The translations under genes and the position numbers were made by a program. The notes beneath the pieces are model-generated. The model did not search any database. It saw only the letters and a list, made by a program, of their open reading frames with translations, and was not told where the DNA came from. A stretch of 64,000 nt of DNA from Laguncularia racemosa (Eukaryota; Streptophyta; Magnoliopsida; Myrtales; Combretaceae): the NCBI GenBank assembly GCA_037954665.1, contig JBBMOL010000195.1:836740-900739 (forward strand). The letters are read 5' to 3'. The number at the start of each line of letters is the position of its first letter. Position 1 is the first letter of the stretch. Positions 33,641-45,165 of the stretch are shown piece by piece.

Positions 33641-35714
33641 TATAATACACGTTATTTTTTTATATATAAATAAATAAATAGATATATGTATAAAAATATG
33701 ATGAATGGAAAAGTCGTAAATGGACATATAGGATAAGGGGCAATTTCATCTTTTCCTAGCGGGACTATATATATGCGAAAATGACATAGGGTTCTCCTTT
33801 TCTACACACTTTTACAATAGCCACCTAGAGGGAAAGGGAGAGAGACCTTCTTGAAGAAAACTTAGAGTGATCCAAGGATATATCACAACATAACACAAAG
33901 GTAATGATTTGGAGTTATTACAAGACCTATTCTAACAATGATGACCTAATCACAAAACAATTTTGTTATATATAGGGATTTATAGAAATCAAACTCGAGG
34001 ATAGATTAACCAAACACGAGAGTGATTGGATTGGGAGTTTCAAGCGAAATTTGGATTAGGTAAGAGATTATAATGCTTATGTTTGGATCTACTTAAGCTT
34101 AGAAGTAGGAAATGAGGAGATTGGACGAATTAAAGGTAGAAAAAAGAAGGGTTTGAAAAACGAACCGAGGGATATACGACCATCCAATACGGTCGTGTTG
34201 CTCTCGTGTTAATTTACCTAGGTATACTGAGAGATACACGGTCCCCAATACGGTCGTGTTTCAACCATGTTGAATTATAAAGTGTACCGAGAGATACACG
34301 ACCATCCAACATGGTCATGTTGTCCCCGTGTTGAAATAAGAAGAACACAACCTCCCAACACGGTCGTGTTTCGACTGTGTTAAGTTTAAAAGTGAAGTCA
34401 AGAGATACACGATCTTCCAATACAGTCATGTTTCGACTATGTTGAATTAAGAGAAACACGGCCTCTCAACACAGTCGTGTTCTAACTATGTTGAAGCCAA
34501 ATCTCACTGAAAGATATACGACCCCTAACACGGTCGTGTACTAGCCCATGTTGAGCAACACGATCTCCAACATGCCCATGTTAAGTAATGACCATTATTA
34601 TTATATATCAAATTATCTTCTTAATTAACCAAGTTCCACATAACCAAAACAATTAGTAAAACCTTAGATGACTTAATAGAATCAGAGGAATTAAGAGAGT
34701 TATATATTGTTGGATTAGTACTAAGATTGATGTGTTGATGATGACACGGATACTGACTTAGCTTAAGTTTGGGATAAGAAGCACTTAAGGCTAGGATTTC
34801 AAGTATGTATTTACTTTGTTTGTTGTATGTGAATACTAAGAAGCTATCTAATGAATTGCATATGAAATAATGAAATGTTGAGATATAATGTGAATTACGT
34901 GGTATCATAAAGTAACATAATGTTATGTGAATGGAATGAGATATGTTGCTTGTGCTTGGCTCAGCCTAAGGGCCCATAGTGGTAGATCCTTAGGGGGCAT
35001 CTCGATGATCGGTGTGCCGCGTTGTTCCTAGAGAAGCCGTGTGTCGAAATGATCTAAGGTAGATTAGGGTTAGATAGAGCCCGTAGTAGTAGTTCCCATT
35101 AAGGTTAGATGGGTCTCGTAGAGGCAGTTCTCACTAGGACAAATATTGTGTGTATCGGGGTCATGAGTACCCCTATGTGTGATAATTCATTTTAGTATTA
35201 AAGTGTAAATTGAATTGTGAATGAGTTATGGATAAATGTTGCATATATGCATGTGATATTAATGTGGTGTGTCATGCGCATGTGGGTGTGGTACTCACAT
35301 ACTAAGCTTAGGCTCACCCCCCTTCCTATATATATATATATATTTAGCTGCAGGCGAAAATGATGAACAACTAGAGTATGATGAGAACGGAAACTTGGTA
35401 GGACATTACATTGATGAGATGGGAAGAGAACACTATTACTATGTAGAGGAAGAGTGACAAGAGTTTTGAATTATTGTAAATTGATGTTTTATTGTTAAAT
35501 TGAAATTTTAGAGATAGATTGTAGTCGCAGACTTTATGGTTATTAAATAATAAAATTTAGAATGAGTCATCTGCATTTGATTTTAGTTTTAGTAGCATGA
35601 TTAATAATGCATATGAGCAGGATTTGAGTATGTTGAAGTTTTAGAGCCTTAGCGTGTCACTCGGTAGTAGTGACATGTAGCAGGCTGTGGTGCTCTAGGT
35701 TTTGGGGCGTTATA
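33641..35714 (+). repeat. 3' LTR of the outer Tekay-like element (2,074 bp)
   Basis: It starts TATAATACAC and ends GGGGCGTTATA, followed by the ATAGG target duplication. It contains a palindrome array (34160-34580), one ~80-bp block missing from the other LTR (about 34625-34705), and the short ORF 35352-35457. Confidence 0.88.
35352..35457 (+). other. Short acidic ORF inside the 3' LTR
   Basis: After a TA-rich tract and TTTAGCTGCAG, a good splice-acceptor-like sequence, the frame reads ENDEQLEYDENGNL, GHYIDEMGREHYYYVEEE and stop. It is the same frame as in the 5' LTR with substitutions that keep the acidic, Tyr-rich character. Function unknown. Confidence 0.5.
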
Positions 35715-37411
35715 ATAGGCTATCTTGTTTAATCTTGTTCCAAAAAGTTTCCTCCATCTATGGTGGAAAAAGAGAATTCAAATTCTCCGAAAACCTTCTG
35801 AGTTCTAGCCAACTCAAATATAGAATAATCCATAACTCATATGAGTGATGTAGGGGTGTAAGAAGATCTTCATCCAATAAGTGTACACATGGGGGATATG
35901 AAGAATAATGATAGTAGCAACTAAAATGAAAATTCTTCTTGTGGAAAGTGGATGTTGAGGAATCTATCAAAATAATACTTAAAAAAAATCGTGAAATAGA
36001 GTATCCAGAGAAATAATTCGTGATATAGATAATGGGTCTGTGCTTTTGGTACATATTGTACTAAAGACGTAGATCATGTATGCACCTTCAAGAAAATTTC
36101 TTGAAAGTTCACACACACGGTTTGTATCCTTAGTACAAATTGTACTAAGGGTGTAGATAATATATACGCCTTTAAGTAATTATTCCTGCATAATAATTTT
36201 TGCTAATATCCCTTATTGTCCAATAATTTCATCAATGCATAGAAGGTCACCTAGTGCACCACTAATTTGCCTACAAACCTATATTGTAGACATAAAAAGT
36301 AGTATTAATTTTTTTTTTCTAGCTACAGTACTATACCTACAATGTAGTATAACACAAACTCACCAAATATCTTCATTCACATTTCCTCATACTTCCTTAC
36401 TCTCTTACTCCCTTATTTTCTTGCTTTCTTACGCAGGTTTGAAGAAGAAAAGCTTGTGTATCTACGAGGATCATCAACCAAGTTCAACAAAATCATTGAG
36501 ATCTTGTCATTTCTTCAACAAAAGAGCTTGATTATGCTATATTTCCTCATTGTATTAGTTTTTATCATTATACAAAACTTTAGTTGTGATTCTTCATAAT
36601 CTTTTTTTTTTAAACTAATTTTTTTTCTATTCTTTTTAAAACTTTCAATTTTTTAAAGAATTTTTTTGAAAAAATAAAAGTGAATTTTTTTTTTGTTAAA
36701 TGGGAAGAAGATGATCATTGTTGTGCATTGTCAAGGTTAAGCAATCGATATTAGCTATTATTATAGATTAACTAATTATTTATCTATGTTACGAATAGGA
36801 TAATAATGGGTGATTATGTGAAATGTTTTATCTATACATTTGGAAATATTTTAAGTGGTAATGAGAGGCCAAAATATGATAGGAATGTGGTTAAGAAGTT
36901 GAAAATAAAGAAAAATGTGAATTATACCAAATTCTTGTATAGAATGTGCTGGAGTATTGGAGTTGATCCAACTAAAGTGGGGGTTGAGATAAGTCATATG
37001 CATCCTATCTTCCATAAGGGTAATGCATCTTATGCATTGATGGCAATTAAAGACGATATTAATGTGGAAAATCTAATTGAAATGGTTGAATCCTTCAAAG
37101 AGCATGACATACACTAGTTATATGTTAACATTTTTGAAGAATTGGTTGGTCTCTTCGAATAGCAGACATTCCAAAAGAATAGGCAAATGCATTTTCCATC
37201 AAATAGGGAAGTGATGAAGACCGAGACGCCAATGTTTAAAGCACATGTTCCAACCCGGAAAAAGCATCGTTGAATGATGAAGCTGAAGTAGACAAAGTAG
37301 TTACTTTGACATTATAACGACCAATCTCACGTAATCCCTCCATGGTGCATTTAGGGGTAGAAATCGTAATGGGTACCAAAATGGGAATAGGTGTTGAGGA
37401 GGAAAGTTCTG
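35715..37411 (+). repeat. Copy B of the tandem duplication, right part
   Basis: It continues copy B from the Tekay-like element and matches 16899-19592 except for the missing ~1 kb of AT-rich DNA (junction near 36610). From 37412 the MULE continues uniquely. Confidence 0.85.
36050..36440 (+). other. Probable MULE 5' non-coding region, copy B, with tandem palindromic motif
   Basis: Two ~45-bp related units start at about 36049 and 36132. The second contains a 23-base palindrome (36128-36150) with 11-base arms around one central A. A CT-rich stretch and a CAG/GTTTG junction (36437) precede the coding part. Confidence 0.4.
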
Positions 37412-39640
37412 ATTATGAGGAAAGTTCTAAAGATGAAGAGGAGGAAAATGCAAATGAAGGAGATGATGTGGCTAAAGGAGATTGTCTAATCTCACTAAGG
37501 CACTCTACACAAGTAATAGCTAAGGTAGGCTAAACCCCCTTATATGTAAGTTAGAGATCTTGTTCCCTTTATAATGCTAGCAGTAATGATGGTTACATCT
37601 ATGTCAAGCAGGAATAAAATGCAATGTGCAGTAACTCGAGCAATAGTGACGAGTTCAATAAGGGCATAAGATTCATGACAAAGGTAGATGTTATTCAAGT
37701 CGTTAAGGCTTACCATGTGAAGAACCACTATAACTTCATTGTTGACAAATCTAATAAATTGCTTTGGTCGATAGGAACAAAATGCGATGTGTAGTAACTC
37801 GAGCAACAATGATGAGTTCAATAAAGGCCTGAGATTCATGATAAAGGCAGTTATTATTTAAGCCATTAAGGCTTACCATATGAAGAACTATTGTGACTTC
37901 ACTATTGACGAATCTAATAAGTTGCTTTAGTTAGCTTATTATTCGAAAAGAGAAGACAGTTGTAAGTGGAGGCTTAGGGCCTAAGAGAAGAAGCTAGAAG
38001 GATTGTTTGTAGTTACCAAATTTGATGCTCAACACATATGCATCAACCTGGTGATAAGTCAAGATCATCTATAGTTAGATTGCAATCTTCTTGCAAGCCA
38101 ATTTATTAACCTTGTTAAGGATAATCCTGATATGAAGGTTATCGAGCTTGCTTTTGTTGTTGAATAGGAATTTGATTATAAGATAGCTAGGAGGTAGGTT
38201 TGGAAAGGCAAGAAAAGGGCTATTGAACAGGTGTACGGGAATTAGGAAAAGCCTTATAATGAGCTTCCTAAGGTTCTAAATGCAATAGAAAACACTAATC
38301 TTGGAGCATGAATTGATTAGGGTGGAGAAGATCGAATACCCTAAGGTGTTCATTCTTAAGTGTGTTTTTTAGACATTCGATCCTTACGATGCAACATGGA
38401 GATTCCTCAAACCCGTTATTGCTATTGATGACACTTTTTTGTATAGTAAGTATACTCACAAGTTGCTAATTGCTTGTGACATTAATGACAACAACTACAT
38501 ACTTTTGTTGGCATTTGCCTTCGTGGATGACGAGTCAGTCGAAACATAGAGCTAGTTTTTGAGAAAATTGAAGGAATATGTCATTGGTGATCGTGAGAAT
38601 TATGAAACCATTTGTCTCATTTTAGATAGACACCCTAGTATTAAGTTAGCACTCGATGAACACGCTAATGGATGGCGACCTTTCTTTGTAGTATGGAGGT
38701 TCTCTATATGACACATTGCAAGCAACTTCAATCAAGTTCACAAAAATATGTAGTGTAAGGAATTGGTCACTTACGTGGGAATGCAAGCACAAGTTTGAAA
38801 GCTAAACTATTTCATAGAGCAGGTGAGGACAATTAAGCTTGATGCCTTGTCAAGGTTTGATGACGTGTCAATAGAGAAGTAGACATTGTCCCATGACTGT
38901 TGCTATTGCTTTTAGTACATGACATTGAACATTATGGAAAGCTACAATTTTGTGTTGAAAAGAGCTCGAGGGTTACCAATGAATACTTTGGTCAAGAAAA
39001 CTTTTTATAATCGTGTAGGTTACTTTGTTAATAAACATTCAAAGGCGCTTAAGAATTTAGCTTAGAATAGAGTCTTTAACAAATATGCCACTAAAATGAT
39101 AGACAAATGGGGTTCTAGAGCTAACAACCATAGGATCATAGATTATAATAGGTAGGAAAGAATTTTCCAAGTGCTAATTGGCAGTTGTCGTGTAGCAAGC
39201 GAGTTGAGGGGAGGAGAGCGAATGCACACTATTGATTTTGCTCAATACACATGCACTTGTCAAAAATGACAAATATATTGGATCTTATACTCGTACACAT
39301 ATGTAGTAGCTGTTTCCATTAAGCTCAATATGTCGATAGCTATTCCGAATTGGTATAAATGGACCCATCAAGAGCTCATATATAGGATCCATTTCCTTCT
39401 CATAAGCGACGAGCTTGATTGGGAAGAGGTAGACTTCCCATTACTTTGTCTAAGAGGAAAACTTGCACGGAAAAAAAAGGGGAAACCTAGGCATAAAAGA
39501 TACCACATGGAGATAGATATTATAGAGCGTTTAAATAGAATCACATGTGGACTTTGTTGAGAAGAAGGGCACAATAGAAGAACGTGTCCTCATAGATACG
39601 AGAATGGTAAATGGTGGATTATCAAATGCAAGGATAATTA
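36806..39640 (+). pseudogene. MULE transposase (MURA-like), degenerate
   Basis: The order fits a MuDR-type transposase. N-terminal: CFIYTFGNILSGNERPKYD to VGVEISHMHP (36806-37115). An acidic stretch (37390-37490) follows, then FDAQHICINLVISQDH near 38020. The DDE core is ~38360-38760: FDPYDATWRFLKPVIAIDDTFLYSKY and YVIGDRENYETICLILDRHPSI. A SWIM-like CTCQ lies near 39251. The C-terminal GKPRHKRYHM is followed by a knuckle CGLC, then GHNRRTCP near 39550-39590. Many stops and shifts are present. It would cut and paste the MULE by its inverted repeats. A start at 36806 is the first ATG of the copied N-terminal frame. Confidence 0.75.
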
Positions 39641-39742
39641 ACCCTTAGCTTAGCATTGCACATTTATGATGTTGAATCATTAATTGTACAATGCTAACAT
39701 TTTCTGTTTTTGAAGGGCAGATTAGTTAGAGCCTAGACCTTT

Positions 39743-40190
39743 TGATCCATCTATTTTAACTCAGTAGGATGAACATCATTCATAGGTCATTTGAGGTGGA
39801 GAGGTAAAACACATGCAACTTATGAAATTGATGGTTTTATGTTCCATTGCTAATGCTACAACATTTTATTTCTTCACTTTTAGGATCAATCATGGCTCGT
39901 TGTTTGATATTGTGAGCTATCACTTCGGTATATTGAGAACGTGATTCTAATAGATTCGCATATGGAGCCATATCTTTTGTTGATGAACTTCTTGAGAGTG
40001 AGCCACCTACCTTTTATATAGCTAGATTGGCATATGATCATTGCCTTGGTTGAGAGGTGAAGGCTAGAGACACATATGTTTCACATGCCTACTAGGTAGT
40101 TTACCATTACCATATAGGATGTTAAGGTTTAGCTAAACCTCTTAGCCAATGGTCAAATAGTGATAGGGAGTGGTTTCCTCAATTGAATTG
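39743..40190 (+). pseudogene. Plant mobile domain (PMD/MAIN-like) remnant with an intron
   Basis: The plus strand reads DPSILTQ, a stop, DEHHS, then a likely GT-AG intron (39807-39881), and later MIIALVER.RLETHMFHMPT and FTITI.DVKV, with dots for stops. This matches the typical plant mobile domain pattern of a helix ending ALVERWRPET followed by TFHLP and TITLQDV. PMD genes occur both in plant MULEs and as the host MAIN/MAIL genes. It follows the MULE transposase in the same direction, so it is likely the MULE's second gene. Confidence 0.6.
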
Positions 40191-40199
40191 CCACGTGTT

Positions 40200-41175
40200 A
40201 GAGATTGCTCGAGGCAAGACTAGAGTCAACATGAGGACCTAGAACATATTTTTACCGAATGCCTTGTAATACATTATATTTTTAAGCTTTGGGAAACAAT
40301 TAAGTGGGAATACTTTTAATCAAATAACAAGATCATGATGTGGATTTGAGTTAACTGTCATATGAGAAGAAAGCAGATGGAAGATTTGTTTCCTTCTAAA
40401 CCTTTTATGTTTGTTATGTTGCTATGGAAACTTTGGTTGCATAGAAATGATCACTTGTTTGGAAAAATGATTGATACCGTATCTTTGCAATAGCAAATAC
40501 ATAGTTTGGGTCATGAATATTGATCCTGCTTTGGACGAAACAAAAAAGTCTTTCAACTTGAAGCTAAAGTTTGTTGCTGGACTATGCCTGCAATTGGTAG
40601 GATAAAATTAAATACAGATGCATCAGTTGACTTAAATTCAGGATCAGCCACCGTAGGAGGAGTTCTTTGTGATTCACGGGGTAAATGGTTATACAGATTT
40701 GATAGGAAAGTGGGGGATATTTTGTCTGCTAAATTATGGGAGATTTTTTGGGATATAACCCTATGTTTACAGCTTAAATTTTCAAAAGTAGAAATAAACA
40801 TTGATTCAAAAGTAGCGTATTATTTGTTAACTAATCAATCTAATCCTAAAATGAAATTTCTACATGTTATTGAAAGTTGCAGGGTAAAGCTCTCCCACCT
40901 GTCGGAGGTGATAAATGATTCTGTTGCAGATTTTTTGGGTGGCTATATGTAGGGATCAAATGAAGATGTCAAGCTTTTTTTTTTTTTTTTGCTAATCCCC
41001 TAAGGGACTGTGTAATTATGTTAATGCAAGATGTTGTCTATGGTTCTTGAAAACGAACTAAGTCTAGATGTATGACCAAAGGCTAACTTGAATCTTGTAA
41101 ATATGTGATGCTGCCTAGACTTTTGTAATCTATGTTTAGTTTTATTATGAAGTATTTTATCTTCTCACCGAAAAA
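40200..41175 (+). pseudogene. LINE 3' end: zinc-binding region, RNase H-like domain and 3' UTR
   Basis: Plus-strand pieces EDLEHIFTECL (40235-40270), typical of the zf-RVT region at the end of plant L1 reverse transcriptase, are followed by an open RNase H-like domain (40584-40952): IKLNTDASVDLNSGSATVGGVL, then INIDSKVAYYLL. The usual Glu of the EAELWA motif is Lys here. The sequence ends with an A-rich tail (41165-41190). The LINE's endonuclease and reverse transcriptase are absent. Confidence 0.7.
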
Positions 41176-41190
41176 AAGAAGAAGAAGAGT

Positions 41191-42330
41191 GAAATACATC
41201 TATAAGATAGAGAGTTGGAAAATAAAAAATAAATTTCTAACAAGAAAACTAGAAAAACAAAACAAAATGAAGTAGAGATAAATACATTTACATTCATGAT
41301 AAAGTTGAAAATTGAAACATGAACACCCTAGTTTATGCAAAAGAAATCGAGATGTTATCTAAGAAACTTCAAGAAAATTTTAATCACCTAAATACGAAAC
41401 AAAGGATTTGTCCAAGTGTAGAAACAAAAGGTATCATATGGTAATGATATTAATTTCGTAAAAAGAGGAAATAACTATATTGAATTGCTATTTTTTTGTT
41501 TTACCTCACTGTAAATAACAATAGTGCTTCCTTCATGTGGTGGAATCACCATCTCAATGATTTTATGGGCCATTTTCTATTGGTTAGATGCCTGGGAAAA
41601 AAAAATCTTCTATCTTCTATCTTAATTAACTGGATATATATGAACAGGTAGAGAAGATTATTTTTCAAAATTGAAATAAACGAAAATTACTGATTGATAT
41701 TATAGACAGTTAATCCATTTTTTTGAAAGACACATACAGAGCAATTTATAGAATTAGTGGGCATCGTGAAGCAATTCAAAGGTCCGATACCAAAGCTGTT
41801 GGGGTTTCGACAGATAATTAATTAGGGACTAGTTTGTAAATTTGAAAATGAAAACCACTTAAAATCATGAAAGACACCAAACCAATGTTGAGGCTTCAAT
41901 GATGTAGATTGAATCTTACATTCCGATTATAGGCATTAAGAGGATGGAAACTTCATCAGAAGACTTCATAGAAAGGCAAGTAGGTGGAGTCTGTGAGCAA
42001 CCAAGTAGGAAGAAAAGTCCCATTTCCCACCAAATGGCAAATTCATTGAATATCTAGAATGCTAATTCAACCGCGCTAGGCAAACTATTTTGGAACTAAT
42101 ATGAAGGCGACTCTATCGTCTTAGTTTTACATAATAAAACGACACAACTTCCATTAAGAATTCCTCTCGAACACGCGTCTGAAATCCAAAATTACGGTGG
42201 AAGACGGCAAGCAAGCAAAGAAAAGCGTGGTCGTGGCGTTTGATTGGAGGGTCCAACCCACGTGCCCAAAATCATTGTCGCTTTCAGCTCACTTTTGTGA
42301 GTAACCACAAGTCTAACTCACTTTTCCGCC
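41191..42330. other. Upstream region of the plastid-protein gene
   Basis: No ORF of note. 41190-41700 is AT-rich; 42090-42330 is more GC-balanced and contains CACGTG-like sequence (CCACGTGCCC, 42259-42268), a G-box type element that could serve light or ABA signalling. It is the probable promoter of the gene at 42407. Confidence 0.45.
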
Positions 42331-42337
42331 CTTTTTT

Positions 42338-42345
42338 TATATATA
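42338..42345 (+). promoter_or_regulatory. TATA box of the plastid-protein gene
   Basis: TATATATA lies 62 bases before the ATG, a normal spacing for a plant gene with a short leader. Confidence 0.6.
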
Positions 42346-42406
42346 GCCCCCGTTTACTCTCCTCCTTTTTGTGGCATTGCGCTTAGATATTTAGAGCAAT
42401 AGAGGG

Positions 42407-43270
42407 ATGTCTAGTACAGCCTTTTGTTGCCTCAATCTCCCCCCTAAAAGGACTCCCTTTTCAACTACCAAGTCTCCTTCTCCGGAGCCAACAACAGCAA
42501 CGGTTTCATGGTATGTTCAAATGTTTTGGTTGTCTATTCTTTTTGTCCCCCCTCCCTTTTCTATATTAGACCAATCATTTTAGTATGTCTAGATAAAAAA
42601 AGAAAAGAAAAGAAAGAAAATTCGTCTCTTCACATATTCATTTACCAAGTAATTTGGTCGGTTTGACGAAAACTATTAGGTTCTCGGTATCAATGTTTCA
42701 GATGTTATATGTAATCATATATATATATATAAGCGTTTACTTGTGCTTCAATTTCAAAGGTAGGCAGTGAGGCTTGGGAAATCACTGACAAAAATAGATA
42801 TTTGCCATCCTATATATTTCATATCTCAAGAGTATATTTTTACAAGTTGATGAAGAATCAATACATAATTGTAATGGTATAATCGGAAAATACGAAATTC
42901 CATTATATTTTGTAGGAGGGAAAATGAAGCAATTTGGAAGAGGCAGTGCATCGTGGGGGTAGCGTCCGTGATCATCGGACTAGGCGCAGGAAACAACCCT
43001 GTCGGCAACGCGGACGAGACATATGCAATGGCCGAGGAGAAGGAGAACACGGCAATAGAAGTAGTGAACCGAGAGATCAGGGTTTCGAGGTGGAGCGACA
43101 AAAGAAAATGCCCAGCTTGGAGGTTGAATTCCTTTGAATTAGTGGTTCCAGAGAACCTCCCAAGACCGTATACTCCGAGGAGTTGGGAGTCTGTGCGGAA
43201 TCATTATTCTAAAAATGCCCCTCCGGTTAGAACGGCTGCTAAAGTAAACCCTCGATGTTTCTCTTTGTAA
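42407..43270 (+). CDS. Putative plastid protein similar to CHLOROPLAST VESICULATION
   Basis: Exons 42407-42510 and 42916-43270 (GT-AG intron of 405 bp) join to 459 nt, 152 residues plus stop. The N-terminus MSSTAFCCLNLPPKRTPFSTTK is rich in S, T and basic residues like a chloroplast transit peptide. A short hydrophobic segment IVGVASVIIGLGAG follows (about residues 44-57). The conserved-looking C-terminus is RWSDKRKCPAWRLNSFELVV, then PENLPRPYTPRSWESV. This C-terminal pattern reminds me of the CHLOROPLAST VESICULATION family, small proteins that destabilise chloroplasts in stress and senescence; I am not certain. The start is the first ATG after the TATA box. A partial inverted copy lies at 47796-48510. 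Confidence 0.75.
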
Positions 43271-43727
43271 ATCCCCATTACTATGTACTTACATTGCAAA
43301 AAGGAAATTAATCAACGATGTTGAAGTGAATCATATGAGATTGCTCTCTTCTTCGCATCTGCATTTATATGATTTCTTGAGCTTCTACCACGTTGCTTAT
43401 TAACTAGCTAATAATGCAACCGTAACACCGTTACAATGGTAAGAATCAAATGCGCTCATAATACAGATTTATTAAAAAATATAAAAAAGTTGGTATATTT
43501 TAAAATAAATAAAACTAACTCCTTTTTCTTTTTCTTCTTTCTTTCTTTCTTTTCTTTTTTTGTACTTTAAAATACAAATTTATGAAGAATTTATCACATA
43601 AATTAATTCAATAATATTATATCTTTTAGGGAAGAGGTATTTAGTTGTTGTACCAAAACCACTAACTCTCCCCCTAACTAATATAGACAAGTTTCTACAA
43701 TTTATTCCTATTAGTTCAATACTTAAA
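43054..43727 (+). repeat. Arm 1 of an inverted duplication (gene 3' end and downstream)
   Basis: 43054-43727 matches the reverse complement of 47796-48510. It covers the last 72 codons of the plastid-protein gene, its 3' UTR and ~450 bp beyond. This is the original copy because it is contiguous with the intact gene. Confidence 0.88.
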
Positions 43728-44154
43728 AGATCACTTACATTGCCTATACATAATGGCCCACTGAATATACGCAATTGAAGATATTTATAAGTGAATCAAA
43801 ATAAAAGCAGTACAAACGTTACTGAGTTCACAACATATGATGTCCCAGAATGTAATCAATCCAGATTTCAATCTTAAAAATATCTTTTAAGCCAATCATG
43901 ATAAAAGCAGTACAAAACATATATGTACGTTACTATAATTCGGTAGTACTTGCAGTACATGTTTCAGAGGCTTCTTTAGGATGGAAAGAGCATAAATCAG
44001 TAGTAGGTGGTCCATTACGATTAGCCACCAGCTAGCTCATGTAGTTTGGTGATCTTAACGGACCCACGCTTTGGACAGCTCCGCAGTCTGCACCGCGAAA
44101 CTTCCTTCTCATTTTTAGATTTCCCGTTTAACCAAGCAAAAGGTATTTAAGTTG
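43728..44154. other. Intergenic DNA, no gene seen
   Basis: Ordinary AT-rich sequence without a frame or repeat that I can name. Confidence 0.3.
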
Positions 44155-45165
44155 AAAAGCACATATTTTGTTATTAATATTTACCATTTTTTTAATTGAA
44201 CCTTAAACCTTTAGTTTTTTATCTTCCCCCTAATTTAATCCTCATTGTTTATAAAAATATATAAACAAGTCCTCCATTAGTATGCTATTAGTTTTTTTTT
44301 TTTTTGTCAATAGTGATACGTATTACTTTTTTTATTGTTCCACATAATTTTATTAAATAAATAATATAAGAATATATTAAAAAAATAGATTAATTTGTGA
44401 AAAAAATAAAAAAAGGAAAAATAATTAAGAAATAAAATACTAAATTTAATTAATAATATATGTGTGTGAATATATATATATATATATATAATTTAGTAAA
44501 ATAAAAAAATTAAAAAAAAAAGTCTCCACCCCTTACCTTAGGCTAACCAGAATGGCTAAGTTCTTGAAGTAGGTCCTGTGACCCACAAAACAAATAAAGC
44601 CAATTAAATTGAAAGTTAGGTCGCACAACCAAACCGAGTTTCTTTTTTCTTTTTCTTTTCTTTTCTTTTTTTTTTTTTTTAATTTTTGGGCCACCTTGGC
44701 TACTAGTGGGTGGCATGGCCCACTTTAAGTTCAGGAGTTGGAACTATTTTTTAAATTTTTATTTTTTTTTTCAATTTTTTATTTTACTAAATTATATATA
44801 TATTTACCCAAATAATAAATTTTACATGCACACATACAAATATTATTCATTAAATTTAATATTACTTATTTATTATTATTATTATTTTCATGTTTTTTCT
44901 ATTTATTATTATTAACCTAAATTTTCTTTTTTTTTTACTACTTTATTTATTTTTTAATATTTTCTTATATTATTTATTTAATAAAATTTTGTCGACCAAT
45001 AAAAAAGCAACATGTGTCACTATTAATAGAAAAACTAACGACATACTAATTAAGAATTCATTTGCATATTTTTGCAAATAATGGGGGATTGAAATAGAAA
45101 AAAAAAATCAAGATTTAGGACTCAATTAAAAAAATGGCAAATTTTGAAAAAAAAAATATGTACTT
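44155..45165. mobile_element. AT-rich foldback element (~1 kb, long inverted repeats)
   Basis: The left arm (from 44155) and right arm (to 45165) are inverted copies over ~400 bp each. For example CATTTTTTTAATTGA at 44187 matches the complement of TCAATTAAAAAAATG at 45122, and GTCAATAGTGA at 44307 pairs with TCACTATTAATAG at 45017. The centre has weaker pairs around 44540 and 44690. No coding capacity. It is probably a MITE-like or foldback MULE derivative; a target duplication was not identified. Confidence 0.6.

Larger units (their letters stand above)
19807..35714 (+). mobile_element. Tekay/Del-like Ty3/gypsy chromovirus (outer element, 15.9 kb with nested insert)
   Basis: It has two ~2-kb LTRs (19807-21806 and 33641-35714), a tRNA-iMet-like primer site at 21814, gag, pol, a C-terminal chromodomain and a purine tract at 33628. 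The target duplication ATAGG is at 19802-19806 and 35715-35719; the undisturbed target is seen in copy A near 16900. A CRM-like element on the other strand (26559-33407) sits in the integrase C-terminal region. Without it the element would be about 9.05 kb. Stops, frameshifts and altered catalytic residues make it inactive. Confidence 0.9.

Noticed and set aside
37540..37839. Minus-strand ORF of 99 codons
   Set aside because: It is antisense to a repeated part of the MULE transposase remnant and shows no domain.
44706..45081. Plus-strand ORFs rich in Phe, Tyr and Ile
   Set aside because: They lie in the AT-rich right arm of the foldback element. The amino-acid content follows from T-rich DNA.
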